Positions 17,607 to 26,188 of a DNA stretch of 64,000 nt are shown one piece after another. The stretch comes from CAZNOG01 sp964574635. GTDB taxonomy: Bacteria > Bacteroidota > Bacteroidia > Flavobacteriales_D > Cryomorphaceae. The stretch lies in NCBI GenBank assembly GCA_964574635.1, contig CAZNOG010000006.1, positions 62,001 to 126,000 of the forward strand. Reading direction: 5' to 3'. The stretch's first letter is position 1. Every line of letters begins with the position of its first letter. Below the pieces are notes generated by a model. It saw only the letters and a list, made by a program, of their open reading frames with translations. It ran no database searches and was not told the origin of the DNA. The position numbers were made by a program, and so were the translations under genes.

Positions 17607-18401
17607 ATGAGTGAACACATAAAAGTACCCACAATGGCCGAGATGGCCGCTGCAGGCGAATCGCCCGAAATCATCTTTTGGGTTGGATGTGCCGGCAGTT
17701 TCGACGACCGTGCGAAGCGCATCACCAAAGCAATCGTGAAGATCCTTCACAAAGCCGAGGTGAAGTTCGCCGTGCTGGGAACCGAAGAAGGTTGCACGGG
17801 AGACCCCGCCAAAAGGGCCGGAAACGAGTTTCTCTTCCAAATGCAGGCCATGGCGAACATCCAAACCCTCGACGCTTACGGCGTGAAGAAAATCGTCACG
17901 GGTTGCCCCCACTGTTTCAATACGATCAAGAACGAGTACCCGGCTCTGGGCGGGAATTATGAGATCGTTCACCACAGCCAACTGATTCAATCCCTGATCG
18001 ACGAAGGGAAGATCACGGTGAAAAACGGTGAGACTTTCAAGGGCAAAAGAATCACATTCCACGATCCTTGTTATCTTGGTCGTGGAAACAACATCTACGA
18101 AGCTCCCAGAAGCCTTCTGGAAAAACTTGACGCCGAGTTGGTTGAGATGAGACGAAGCCGCCACAAAAGCCTGTGCTGCGGCGCCGGGGGAGCGCAAATG
18201 TGGAAGGAGGCGGAAAGAGGAAACAAGGAAGTAAACGTAGAGAGAACCGAAGAGGCATTGGGCGTAAAACCCGACGTCATCGCCACGGGGTGCCCTTTCT
18301 GCCAAATAATGATCACGGATGGCGTGAAACACTTTAACAAAGAAAAAGAGACGGAGGTCATGGACATCGCCGAGCTGATAGCTCAAGCCGAAGACCTTTG
18401 A
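17607..18401 (+). CDS. CCG-domain Fe-S oxidoreductase (HdrB-like)
   Basis: Cytosolic protein of 264 residues with two cysteine-rich CCG domains. The first has FWVGCAGS, EEGCTG and TGCPHCFN; the second has FHDPCYLGR, SLCCGAGG and TGCPFCQ. Such domains bind a non-cubane or 4Fe-4S cluster in heterodisulfide reductase B, GlpC and LutA. With the preceding membrane Fe-S protein it should form a two-subunit electron-transfer enzyme; the substrate is not known. The ATG at 17607 is preferred over a TTG six codons upstream. The Fe-S/CCG pair next to amidase and MCE genes is, to my knowledge, a recurring Bacteroidota arrangement. Confidence 0.87.
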   Translation: MSEHIKVPTMAEMAAAGESPEIIFWVGCAGSFDDRAKRITKAIVKILHKAEVKFAVLGTEEGCTGDPAKRAGNEFLFQMQAMANIQTLDAYGVKKIVTGCPHCFNTIKNEYPALGGNYEIVHHSQLIQSLIDEGKITVKNGETFKGKRITFHDPCYLGRGNNIYEAPRSLLEKLDAELVEMRRSRHKSLCCGAGGAQMWKEAERGNKEVNVERTEEALGVKPDVIATGCPFCQIMITDGVKHFNKEKETEVMDIAELIAQAEDL

Positions 18402-18427
18402 AAGAATAGATTACTAATTACCGAGAC

Positions 18428-18937
18428 ATGAAAACAGCAACTGCTTCACGCCTGCCGGCGTTGGATCCTGCCATCGCGGATGACGCCCGCGTATGGATTT
18501 ACCAATCCGATAGACCCTTCACCCCCGAGGAGAGAACGGAAATCGAGAGTGCTTGCGATGAATTCGTAAGCGGGTGGCACGCCCACGGGAACGACCTCAA
18601 CGCATTCAGCACCGTGCTCTACAACCGGTTTATCGCACTTTTCGTCAATCCGGGAGAGATGGTCTCCGGGTGTTCGATCGATTCGTCGGTGCACTTCATC
18701 ACCTCGCTGGAGAAAAAACTCGGATTGAGTCTGACCAACCGCACGATTGTGGCCTTTCTGGACGAGGAACAACAAGTGCAAAATTTGCACGTCAGTGAAT
18801 TGTCCACCGCCTATGAATCGGGTGAGATCACCGACGACACGCTGGTTTTCGACAACTTGGTTTTCACCAAAGGAGAAATGGAAGAGCGGTGGCTAAAACC
18901 GTTGGGCACGAGCTGGCACAAGCGAATGCTGTCGTAA
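18428..18937 (+). CDS. Conserved hypothetical protein (often labelled ABC transporter ATPase)
   Basis: Cytosolic protein of 169 residues lying 26 bases behind the CCG gene and probably in the same operon. It contains VWIYQSDRPFT, a WHAHGNDL segment, CSIDSSVHFI and a C-terminal LVFTKGEMEERWLKPLGTSWHKRML. Bacteroidota relatives are often called ABC transporter ATPase, but no Walker A, signature or Walker B motif is present, so that label is not supported. The function is unknown. Confidence 0.8.
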   Translation: MKTATASRLPALDPAIADDARVWIYQSDRPFTPEERTEIESACDEFVSGWHAHGNDLNAFSTVLYNRFIALFVNPGEMVSGCSIDSSVHFITSLEKKLGLSLTNRTIVAFLDEEQQVQNLHVSELSTAYESGEITDDTLVFDNLVFTKGEMEERWLKPLGTSWHKRMLS

Positions 18938-18976
18938 CTTGATCGTCCGAACCCGGCCGAGGGTCCGTTACCGCCA

Positions 18977-21127
18977 TCACTTGCTGAGATGGAGATCCAC
19001 ATAATCGAGGACCTTTTCCATCAAATGCACCCGGTCTTTTCCGCGAACGTTGTGGGGATGTCCCGGATAGACGAAGAAATCCACTTGTTTTCCTTCATCG
19101 ACGAAGGCCTTTAGAAGATTGTACGAATGCTGCGGAACGACTACATCATCATCCAAGCCGTGGATGATCAACAAGTCTCCTTCCAACTGATCGGCGTATT
19201 TTCTCAAATCGGTTGATTCGAATCCTTGGGGATTCGATTGGGGTGTGTCCATGTACCGTTCGGTGTACATAACTTCATACAGCGCCCAGTTGGTCACCGG
19301 ACCGCCGGCCACTCCTACATCGAATACGCCGGGATACCGGAGCATCATCGAAATGGTCATGTATCCGCCGTAGCTCCATCCGTGGATGGCCATGGACGAC
19401 GTGTCGGCGTAAGGTAGTGATGCGAGGTACTCCACCCCTTTCAACTGATCGCGCAGTTCCACTTCGCCCAAGTTGCGGTAGATCGCCTGCTCGAACTCCA
19501 ATCCGCGATTCGCCGATCCCCGACCGTCGACGGTGAACACCAAATATCCCCGATTGGCCATGTGCACCATCCACAGCGGAGCGCCCGCAGTAAGTCCCTG
19601 TGTGATCATTTGCGCGTGTGGCCCTCCGTATACATACACGAACACGGGGTACTTCACGTCGGGATCGAAATCAAAGGGTTTGATAAGTCTCGCCTGTAGA
19701 GGCGTCCCGTCTTCGGCTTCCAACACGGGAAGTTGAATGTCACCGATCGGATAATCTTCCAGAGGGTTTTCGGCCTCCAACAACGTATTGAGCACCTTGC
19801 CTTTCGCGTTCAATATTTCGATGCGGTTGGGGATGGTCATCGACTGTGTTTTGACCAGCATCAATCCCGATTTTGAATTCAGAACGCCCTGATACGACGC
19901 TTCTTCTTTGGTAATTTTCTTGATTTTTCCACGATTGACGTCAATGACTCGAATGGCTTGACCCATCAGGCCATCCGTGGTCTTTACGACGCACGATTTC
20001 CCTCCGTCGGTAAACCCCCAAAAATCCAACACGTCGTACTCGCCCGTGGTTAACCTCCGGAGAAAGGTGCCGTCCACACCGTATAGATAGAGATGGTTGA
20101 AGCCATCCCTTTCGCTGTACCACAGAAATCGATCGCCGCGGCCGGCAACGAAAATCGGCGGATGCTCGGGCTCAACGTATTTGTCGTGGCTTTCTTCAAA
20201 AAGCGTGAGGATCAATTGACCGGTACCGCTGTCGTAGGCATTGAGTTTCATGTGATTTTGCTCCCGGTTCAACACGGCCACGAACGCGGATTTTCCATCG
20301 GGTGAAAAGGTGAAGTTGGTCAGGTACTGATCCCGAGGACCGGGAGTATCGAGGTACACCAATTTTTGGTCGTCCAGGTGAAAAATACCCACACGGGCTT
20401 TTTGGCTGTCCTGGCCCGCCATAGGATACCGCAAGGGATTGGCTTTGCCGGGGTAGGAATCGTATGTGGCGAGAGGATAATCCGTCACGAGGCTTTCGTC
20501 CATTTCGTAAAATCCGAGAGTGCGGCCATCCTCGGACCAAAATAGTCCTTTGCGAATTCCAAATTCACTTCTGGAGATGGCTTGGCCGCCACTGATTCTC
20601 CCGCGTTCGTCGTATGTCGTTACCGCGATCTTCCCGGCTTCCGAGGTCGAAACGAAAACGTTGGGGCCCATCGTGTAGGCGACTCTCCCCGACGCGGCGT
20701 GGTACTCGAGGTTTTCGGCTCCTTCGGGGTAGGTCACCGTGGGTGTCACCACGCCCGACTCGGGATTCATCGAATAATAAGTGCGATCGATTTTGAGGTG
20801 AAACTGTCCGAGTGCATAATCCACGATTCGCAATCTACCGACGGTGCCAAGACCCGGATTGCGCGTGGATATTTCCTCGGCGGTCCATACTTGGAGGGTA
20901 TCTCCATCGGTGTTGCGAATCACCAGTTCGCCGGAACTTCCAGTGTGTGAAAAGGTATTTCCCTCGTCGAGCCACCGAAGTCCGCTTAAATCGTCGGCGC
21001 GGAGAGAGCGGTATTGTTCCATCACGGCCGTTTGCAGGTCCAGCGTTTTCACGGCGGTATCCCGCTCTTGGGAGTAAGAAACGGAACACCACAGGATCAA
21101 GGTGCTGAGTAAAATATGCTTCGTCAT
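18977..21127 (-). CDS. Dipeptidyl-peptidase IV-like S9 family serine peptidase
   Basis: Exported peptidase of 716 residues with a signal peptide (ILLSTLILWCSVSYSQ). Residues ~35-460 form the DPP IV N-terminal beta-propeller; the rest is the alpha/beta-hydrolase domain. Catalytic residues are Ser585 in HGWSYGGYM, Asp around 660 in IIHGLDDDVV, and His690 or 692 in YPGHPHNVRG. The double-Glu motif region that anchors substrate N-termini is likely in the propeller. It should remove X-Pro dipeptides from peptides in the periplasm. It is transcribed away from the Fe-S cluster; the facing genes end 40 bases apart. Confidence 0.92.
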   Translation of the reverse strand: MTKHILLSTLILWCSVSYSQERDTAVKTLDLQTAVMEQYRSLRADDLSGLRWLDEGNTFSHTGSSGELVIRNTDGDTLQVWTAEEISTRNPGLGTVGRLRIVDYALGQFHLKIDRTYYSMNPESGVVTPTVTYPEGAENLEYHAASGRVAYTMGPNVFVSTSEAGKIAVTTYDERGRISGGQAISRSEFGIRKGLFWSEDGRTLGFYEMDESLVTDYPLATYDSYPGKANPLRYPMAGQDSQKARVGIFHLDDQKLVYLDTPGPRDQYLTNFTFSPDGKSAFVAVLNREQNHMKLNAYDSGTGQLILTLFEESHDKYVEPEHPPIFVAGRGDRFLWYSERDGFNHLYLYGVDGTFLRRLTTGEYDVLDFWGFTDGGKSCVVKTTDGLMGQAIRVIDVNRGKIKKITKEEASYQGVLNSKSGLMLVKTQSMTIPNRIEILNAKGKVLNTLLEAENPLEDYPIGDIQLPVLEAEDGTPLQARLIKPFDFDPDVKYPVFVYVYGGPHAQMITQGLTAGAPLWMVHMANRGYLVFTVDGRGSANRGLEFEQAIYRNLGEVELRDQLKGVEYLASLPYADTSSMAIHGWSYGGYMTISMMLRYPGVFDVGVAGGPVTNWALYEVMYTERYMDTPQSNPQGFESTDLRKYADQLEGDLLIIHGLDDDVVVPQHSYNLLKAFVDEGKQVDFFVYPGHPHNVRGKDRVHLMEKVLDYVDLHLSK

Positions 21128-21267
21128 GATATTTTGAATTGAGCCTCGTCAAATATAGGTTTTCCACCGTTTGGCGTTCTCACGGTTTCTAAACGAAAAT
21201 AGATCGTCGAGAATTATGTGTGGAAATTACCGGCGTTTCGGGCTGAAAATGCCGCAGTCTACTCGAA

Positions 21268-21990
21268 TCATTCGGGATTAACTACGTCGACTTCGAGTCG
21301 AGTTTGGTGGCCGGTGAGATTGGTGGCTTTTAAAACGAGGCGGGTAGGAAGTTGAGAGTGATCCGAAAATCGAATCGTATCGGTATAATTCCATTCAAAG
21401 GTCAGGAGTGAATCGACGGATTGCAATACATTGCCCAATACCTGCCGCCGGGCATTTTGCAGGTCCAATTCCACTCGCGCCAAACCTTCGTTGTCCGAAA
21501 ACACCGCGTGGAAATTCAACTCCGCCTGCGCCCCGCCCATGAACACGCCGTCCACCAGTGGCGGGAAGGTTTCGAAGGACTCGATGTTCGGCGCGACGCC
21601 TTTCTGCTCCAAGGTGAAAAAAATGAGGCTGTCGCGGGTGCCGTTGCCTCGTGCATCCGCACCTTGAAACGCGATGGAGTACAGCCCTGCCAACGCCGAG
21701 TCGGGAACGACGAAGTGCATATCACCATCGATCTGCTTGCCCCCGATGTCATCAATCCGAAGAACCCTCCACCCCCCGAACGACTTGGAAAACGCGGTGG
21801 TGATTCGTGCGCGCACCTGAGAGAGTTCTTCGTTGTCTTTTACGCCATACGAAATGATGAGCGTCTGGCCGGGAGAAACTGTCTTGGGGCTGACGGCGAG
21901 GGATGTGATGATAGGATCCTGATGATCGCGGACAACCTCGTTGCAGGCTGTGAGAACCAGTAGGAAAATAAGGAAGCACAAGTTTTTCAC
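21268..21990 (-). CDS. Lipoprotein with Ig-like fold (tentative DUF4625)
   Basis: Lipoprotein of 240 residues: signal peptide CFLIFLLVLTAC with the lipobox Cys at about residue 16. The rest is two beta-sandwich-like repeats. Each contains DPIITSLAVSPKTVSPGQTLIISYGVKDNEELSQVR-type or NIESFETFPP…AVFSDNEGLARVELDL-type segments. The DNE-EL/DNE-GL phrases recall DUF4625 proteins, but the assignment is tentative. It follows the acetyltransferase by 30 bases and could be the last gene of the B12 uptake unit. Its ligand is unknown. Confidence 0.75.
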   Translation of the reverse strand: MKNLCFLIFLLVLTACNEVVRDHQDPIITSLAVSPKTVSPGQTLIISYGVKDNEELSQVRARITTAFSKSFGGWRVLRIDDIGGKQIDGDMHFVVPDSALAGLYSIAFQGADARGNGTRDSLIFFTLEQKGVAPNIESFETFPPLVDGVFMGGAQAELNFHAVFSDNEGLARVELDLQNARRQVLGNVLQSVDSLLTFEWNYTDTIRFSDHSQLPTRLVLKATNLTGHQTRLEVDVVNPE

Positions 21991-22020
21991 GCCCGAAAAA
22001 TAACCAATTCGAGAATGGCA

Positions 22021-22497
22021 TCAGCGCAAATCAAGGACCGCGCGGTAGTGGGGTCCGACGCCGGGAATGTCGAATTCGGCACCGACGACCTCAAATCCAT
22101 GCTTGGAGTAAAAAGGTAGCGCCGCGGTTCGTGCATTGCACCAAATGCTCGTGGCGCCACTTTCTTTTGCGAGCGTCGCCGCCTCCAAAAGTAGTTGCGT
22201 TCCCAGACCTTTTCCACGGAATTGCGGTTGAGTCGCCATGCCCCGCAATTGAAAGCCGGTTTCCGAAGGGTTGTTCTCGACATCTCGGGGAAACAAGCTC
22301 AAAACACCAACGACCTCGCCGTCCACGCGAAGAGTCAGATGAACGGTTTCCACCGCATCGTCTCCCTCAAAAACAGCTTCAGATGGCGGTAATCCGGGCC
22401 GGAGCACCTTGGCGCGCAAAGGCAGGACTACACCTGCGTTCACCTTTTCTATGGACCATTCCTTGGTCATGTAAGGTGTGAAATTACGCATTCTCAC
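22021..22497 (-). CDS. GNAT family N-acetyltransferase
   Basis: Cytosolic protein of about 158 residues with the acetyl-CoA-binding motif QPQFRGKGLGTQLLLEAATLA (R/Q-x-x-G-x-G/A) and the C-terminal ALPFYSKHGFEVVG of the GNAT fold. The acceptor is unknown. An internal ATG at 22470 (MTKEWSIEK) is an equally plausible start. It sits between the BtuG-like gene and a lipoprotein gene with spacings of 52 and 30 bases, which suggests one transcript, although its function need not relate to cobalamin. Confidence 0.85.
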   Translation of the reverse strand: MRMRNFTPYMTKEWSIEKVNAGVVLPLRAKVLRPGLPPSEAVFEGDDAVETVHLTLRVDGEVVGVLSLFPRDVENNPSETGFQLRGMATQPQFRGKGLGTQLLLEAATLAKESGATSIWCNARTAALPFYSKHGFEVVGAEFDIPGVGPHYRAVLDLR

Positions 22498-22549
22498 CGT
22501 AGATCGAAATGCCTAAGAGCGGTGACCACTTCAACGATTGGCTTTCGGG

Positions 22550-23599
22550 TCAACGCTCCACCCACAAAGCGGAGCCCGGAAACACACCTACGGTATAACT
22601 GCGTTTCTCAGCTCCATCCGGACTGTAGATGAACACTTTCCCATTCTGAGTTGCGTCAACTGAAGTGGCGATGACGACGTCGTCCGTCTGCGGATCCACG
22701 AACATAGAATAGTAATTCAGGCTACCTTGAGTCTTCCACGGCTCGTCGGGCCATTGCATGTCGTGCACGTCCATTTTGAACACTTCTCCTCCGGCCATCA
22801 GATACACGAGATCTCCCGCAGAATTCATGGCCATGTTGCTGCCCATTCCGGTACCTTCGGGAAATTCAAGGGTGGAATGCAAAGTCAAGTCTTGAGGATC
22901 GAAAATGTAGGCCATCGGCTCCAATCCGCCTTCCTCCCATTCGCCTTCGGTCATGCACCACAATCTCCCCAAGGCATCGAAGGCCAAGTCATCAGGTCCA
23001 CCCGGGACACCCACTCCGCGGATGACTTCGTCGGTCGCAGGATCGATTACCACCAGAGTGTCGCCCATCATGCCGGTGGCATACACTTCGCCGTTGTACA
23101 TCGCCATCCTTTCGACGGCGATTCCCACGTCGATTTGCCCTCCGTAGGTTCCGGTCGACGGCTGAATAAGATGTAAAACGTTTGAATACAAATCCGACAC
23201 GTACGCTTTATCGCCACCCAAGTCGAGCATATAGCGCGGCGAAGAATTGGAGATGGCGATGGTATTTGTTCGGGTAAGGTCATCGGCGCTTACCACTTCG
23301 ACTTTGGCGGAATTGTTTACCACCAAATAGATTTCGTCTCCGATTTGGGTCATGCTTTGGAGTATATCGCCGAGCAACGCGCCATCATTCGCGTGTGCGA
23401 AGGCATTCGGGGTGGTGGTGTTTTGATCGAGATTGATCAAGGTCACCTCGGCGTTTTCGTTCGTGAATCCTCCTTGATTACCGATCAGCAGCAAACGACC
23501 TTCCGGAATGTCGATGGGATGCGGCTCCGGATCGTCCTTGTCGCAGGAGGCAAAGAGTGCCGTGGAAAAGATGGCGAGAAAAAAGAATTTCAACTTCAT
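22550..23599 (-). CDS. BtuG-like surface lipoprotein (YVTN-type beta-propeller)
   Basis: Lipoprotein of 349 residues. The signal peptide ends in LFASC, and the following DKDDPEPH is acidic, like surface-export signals of Bacteroidota lipoproteins. The remainder is a beta-propeller of about seven blades, with phrases such as VVSADDLTRTNTIAI, TLVVIDPATDEVI and MAYIFDPQDLTLH (DUF5074/YncE-like). It lies 53 bases downstream of btuB under the same cobalamin riboswitch. In Bacteroides, BtuG is a propeller lipoprotein that binds vitamin B12 with extreme affinity and caps the BtuB receptor. Gene order, lipobox and fold point to the same role. Identity with BtuG is inferred, as overall sequence similarity could not be tested. 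Confidence 0.72.
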   Translation of the reverse strand: MKLKFFFLAIFSTALFASCDKDDPEPHPIDIPEGRLLLIGNQGGFTNENAEVTLINLDQNTTTPNAFAHANDGALLGDILQSMTQIGDEIYLVVNNSAKVEVVSADDLTRTNTIAISNSSPRYMLDLGGDKAYVSDLYSNVLHLIQPSTGTYGGQIDVGIAVERMAMYNGEVYATGMMGDTLVVIDPATDEVIRGVGVPGGPDDLAFDALGRLWCMTEGEWEEGGLEPMAYIFDPQDLTLHSTLEFPEGTGMGSNMAMNSAGDLVYLMAGGEVFKMDVHDMQWPDEPWKTQGSLNYYSMFVDPQTDDVVIATSVDATQNGKVFIYSPDGAEKRSYTVGVFPGSALWVER

Positions 23600-23652
23600 G
23601 GTTCAGTGTTTAGGGTTAATTGTTAGTGGTTTATAATTTGCTTGAAACGGAT

Positions 23653-25584
23653 TCAAGGTGTTTCGGAAAAGGGAAAGAAAATTCGTAATCCGGTTTCGTA
23701 AAATCGACCGGGCATGTAGTGGGAGTTCTGCATTCGATACTCCCGATCCAAAGCGTTTCGTATCGCAGTGAATACCGCCAATCGAGCTTGACCTCCGCGT
23801 AGTTCGGCGGTGTATTCGAGTTCTATATCAACCAAAAAATAAGGTTCGAGAGACGCCGTGTGATCCGATGTGATATACCGCCTCGACACGTATCTCAATG
23901 GAAGTGTCATTCGCCACTTGTCATCGAACGACACGCCCGTAATCGATAAGCCCGAGAGTCGCGGCACGTAAATCAATTGTTTGCCCACGCTCTCATCGTC
24001 GACCGCGGCGGTTTCCACGTTCTCCGAAATCACGAAGGAGCCGGAAAGGTCTTGGGTAATTCGAAACTTTCCCCACTTTAGTTCGGCTTTTGTCCTTCCT
24101 TCCAAGCCCATGCTCCGCACCGAAAGGATATTATAAGGTGACCAATAACCGCTTCCGGGTCGCCAAGTAATCCAGTTGTCGATCAGGCGATGAAAACCGG
24201 AAATCGAGCCGTGGATGAACAGGTTTTCGACTTCTTTTTCAGCGTGGACCGAAAGTTCCTGAAACCACCCCGATTCGGGTTTGAGGTTGGGGTTGCCACC
24301 CGGATTCCAGTAGAGGTCGTTCAAGCCCGGCAAACGGAAAGTTTTACCGATGGATCCCGAAAGACGGAAGCTCCTTCCCAAATCGGCTTCCACGCCCAGC
24401 ACCGGAAGCAATGGCAACGCCCCGCCGTTTTTCCATTCTTGGCGCAACACCAAAGACGCGCGAGAAGTTTCTCCGAAAACAGGAGCATAAACCCCGGCGG
24501 TAATCGCCGGGGTGAAGCGGTTTTTCGCAAAGCCATACGTCGCCGTTTCGGCCGTGGAATTACGGAAGTCGAATATGGCGTACACGTCGACCTTGCGCAA
24601 AGCAGCGGCGGCTTTTACCCGAGCGTGGGTGGTTGAAAACGTGGACTCGTCGTCGATACCGGCCGGTGCGTCGCGGTAGTTCAGAACGCCTCGATCGTAG
24701 GCCACGGCCGATTCGAGCACCACCGAACCGAAATCGGTCACCGTGGTGAGTTGGGCACGCATGTTTTGATCTTCTTGCTCGGCTTCCGAATCGATTTTCG
24801 ATCGACCCGCCGGAATTTGTCGTTCCGTTTCCCCGGCCCAAAAAAGCGTGCTTATCCGGGTTCTGCCGGTGGTAAAATTGGTTCCGTGCATCCAACCCCG
24901 CGTGTGGATCGCGGCGTTTTTTTGTCGAAACATTTCCCCGCTTCGATAAGGATGCGGCCTGAAAAAGTCATTTTCGGCGCTTTGCAAGTAAAGCGATGCG
25001 TTCGCGGAAAATATGTCGTCTCCGGCTGAAAAGGAAGTAACCGATCCACGAGAGCCGAATTGACCCAAGGAAAGATTCTGGGTGATTCCTTTTTGTGCGT
25101 ACCCGCGCCGAGTATCGAGCATAATACCGCCCCCTACCGCGGCATTGCCCAAATACGCGGCGGCTCCCCCCCTGTAGACGGCCAATTGTCCGAATCCCGC
25201 CACGGGAAGAAGCGACAAGTCGGTCATGGCCAGAGAAGGCATTTCGAATGGAATGCCATTGATGGAAACTTGTACTTGCGATGTGGAAGAACCGCGGATG
25301 GAAAGCAAGGAACTTCCTCCGGGACCATAGGAACGCAGATCCAAATCGGTATGGTTTCGCAGGAAGGAGCCTACGTCGCCGGTGGCACCGATTCCCACTT
25401 CCTGCAAGTCAACGCGCTGCACCTCCACGCCGGCCATTTCCCTTTCGGGAGCGGAAGCGGAAATCTCCACCCCCTTGAGCAACAAGGTGTCGACCTGTGC
25501 GGTGGCAACCGGACATACAAACGTTCCAAGTATGGCAAACAGCCAAAAAGGACGGAACAGAATCAAATTTTCAAGGACGGTCAT
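23653..25584 (-). CDS. btuB: TonB-dependent vitamin B12 receptor
   Basis: Outer-membrane receptor of 643 residues. After the signal peptide (…LGTFVCPVATAQ), a plug domain covers residues ~40-150: FLRNHTDLDLRSYGPGGSSLLSIRGSSTSQVQVSINGIPF, AVYRGGAAAYLGNAAVGGGIML. A barrel follows that ends in the aromatic strand YETGLRIFFPF. A TonB box is expected near VDTLLLKGVEIS. The direct evidence for cobalamin as the substrate is the cobalamin riboswitch in its leader and the BtuG-like gene behind it. The start at 25584 is the first ATG after the riboswitch and gives a good signal peptide. Confidence 0.88.
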   Translation of the reverse strand: MTVLENLILFRPFWLFAILGTFVCPVATAQVDTLLLKGVEISASAPEREMAGVEVQRVDLQEVGIGATGDVGSFLRNHTDLDLRSYGPGGSSLLSIRGSSTSQVQVSINGIPFEMPSLAMTDLSLLPVAGFGQLAVYRGGAAAYLGNAAVGGGIMLDTRRGYAQKGITQNLSLGQFGSRGSVTSFSAGDDIFSANASLYLQSAENDFFRPHPYRSGEMFRQKNAAIHTRGWMHGTNFTTGRTRISTLFWAGETERQIPAGRSKIDSEAEQEDQNMRAQLTTVTDFGSVVLESAVAYDRGVLNYRDAPAGIDDESTFSTTHARVKAAAALRKVDVYAIFDFRNSTAETATYGFAKNRFTPAITAGVYAPVFGETSRASLVLRQEWKNGGALPLLPVLGVEADLGRSFRLSGSIGKTFRLPGLNDLYWNPGGNPNLKPESGWFQELSVHAEKEVENLFIHGSISGFHRLIDNWITWRPGSGYWSPYNILSVRSMGLEGRTKAELKWGKFRITQDLSGSFVISENVETAAVDDESVGKQLIYVPRLSGLSITGVSFDDKWRMTLPLRYVSRRYITSDHTASLEPYFLVDIELEYTAELRGGQARLAVFTAIRNALDREYRMQNSHYMPGRFYETGLRIFFPFSETP

Positions 25585-25712
25585 CGACCTGAATTAAAAT
25601 GATTCGGCTTCGTGGAAAAATGAATGAAAAATCAAAGGAAATCCGCGTCGATACGCGTTTTGCATCACCTTTAACTCTCTCGCTTTTAATCCCGAAAGCT
25701 CAATAAAAAACA

Positions 25713-25887
25713 ATTCAGGCAGGTCTTCTGACTCGCTCACTTCAATCGCCTTCCCACGCACATGCGGCGCAGTGGCCTAAGGGTTGATTGAAGCAAAAAA
25801 TGAGCTTACAGCTGCGGGTACAGTTCGAGATTTTCACTCGATTCCCTTTTCATCGATTTGTTCCGGCCGGAACGCGTCGAACCTGTT
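25713..25887 (-). ncRNA. Cobalamin riboswitch
   Basis: Read on the minus strand, the leader contains the class-defining core. AAAAGGGAATCGAGTGAAAA is followed by ACTGTACCCGCAGCTGTA (the B12-box region), then GCCACTG, GGGAAGGC and the 3' GAGTCAGAAGACCTGCC. It lies between the btuB promoter and start codon and should lower expression of btuB and downstream genes when adenosylcobalamin is abundant. Boundaries are approximate. Confidence 0.93.
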
Positions 25888-25892
25888 CGGGG

Positions 25893-25900
25893 CAAAGTTA
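25893..25900 (-). promoter_or_regulatory. -7 box of the btuB transcript
   Basis: TAACTTTG on the minus strand, immediately upstream of the riboswitch, with a TTG 17 bases further upstream as -33. The next 288 bases (25901-26188) up to the moxR gene show no further recognisable element. Confidence 0.65.
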
Positions 25901-26188
25901 GGATTTTTTCACTGTCCCAATCCTAAAACTTGTACACATTTCCCGGTCGACAAATCCAAAGCCGAAGAGCCGGCACTCTCTAAACACCAATTCATTGGAT
26001 TCGTCAGTCTAGGCAAGGCCGAACCAACCGGACTGGTTAACAACTTTTAACCGGACCCACGTCTTTCCGCGGATGTAAAATGGGATTTTTGCATGCTATC
26101 CGATGAAATTGGACCTGAGTGGAATCGAGTGACGAAACAATCGCGGTAACTTAGGCATCCCTCCGTACGGAGATCTCCAACTAAATTA

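Noticed and set aside
18428..18937. Label 'ABC transporter ATPase' for the 169-residue protein
   Set aside because: No Walker A, signature or Walker B motif is present; the label appears to be a database habit.
22557..22575. CCACCCACAAAGCGG resembling the dispersed motif
   Set aside because: It lies in the coding end of the BtuG-like gene and lacks the run of five T/A, so the match is probably chance.
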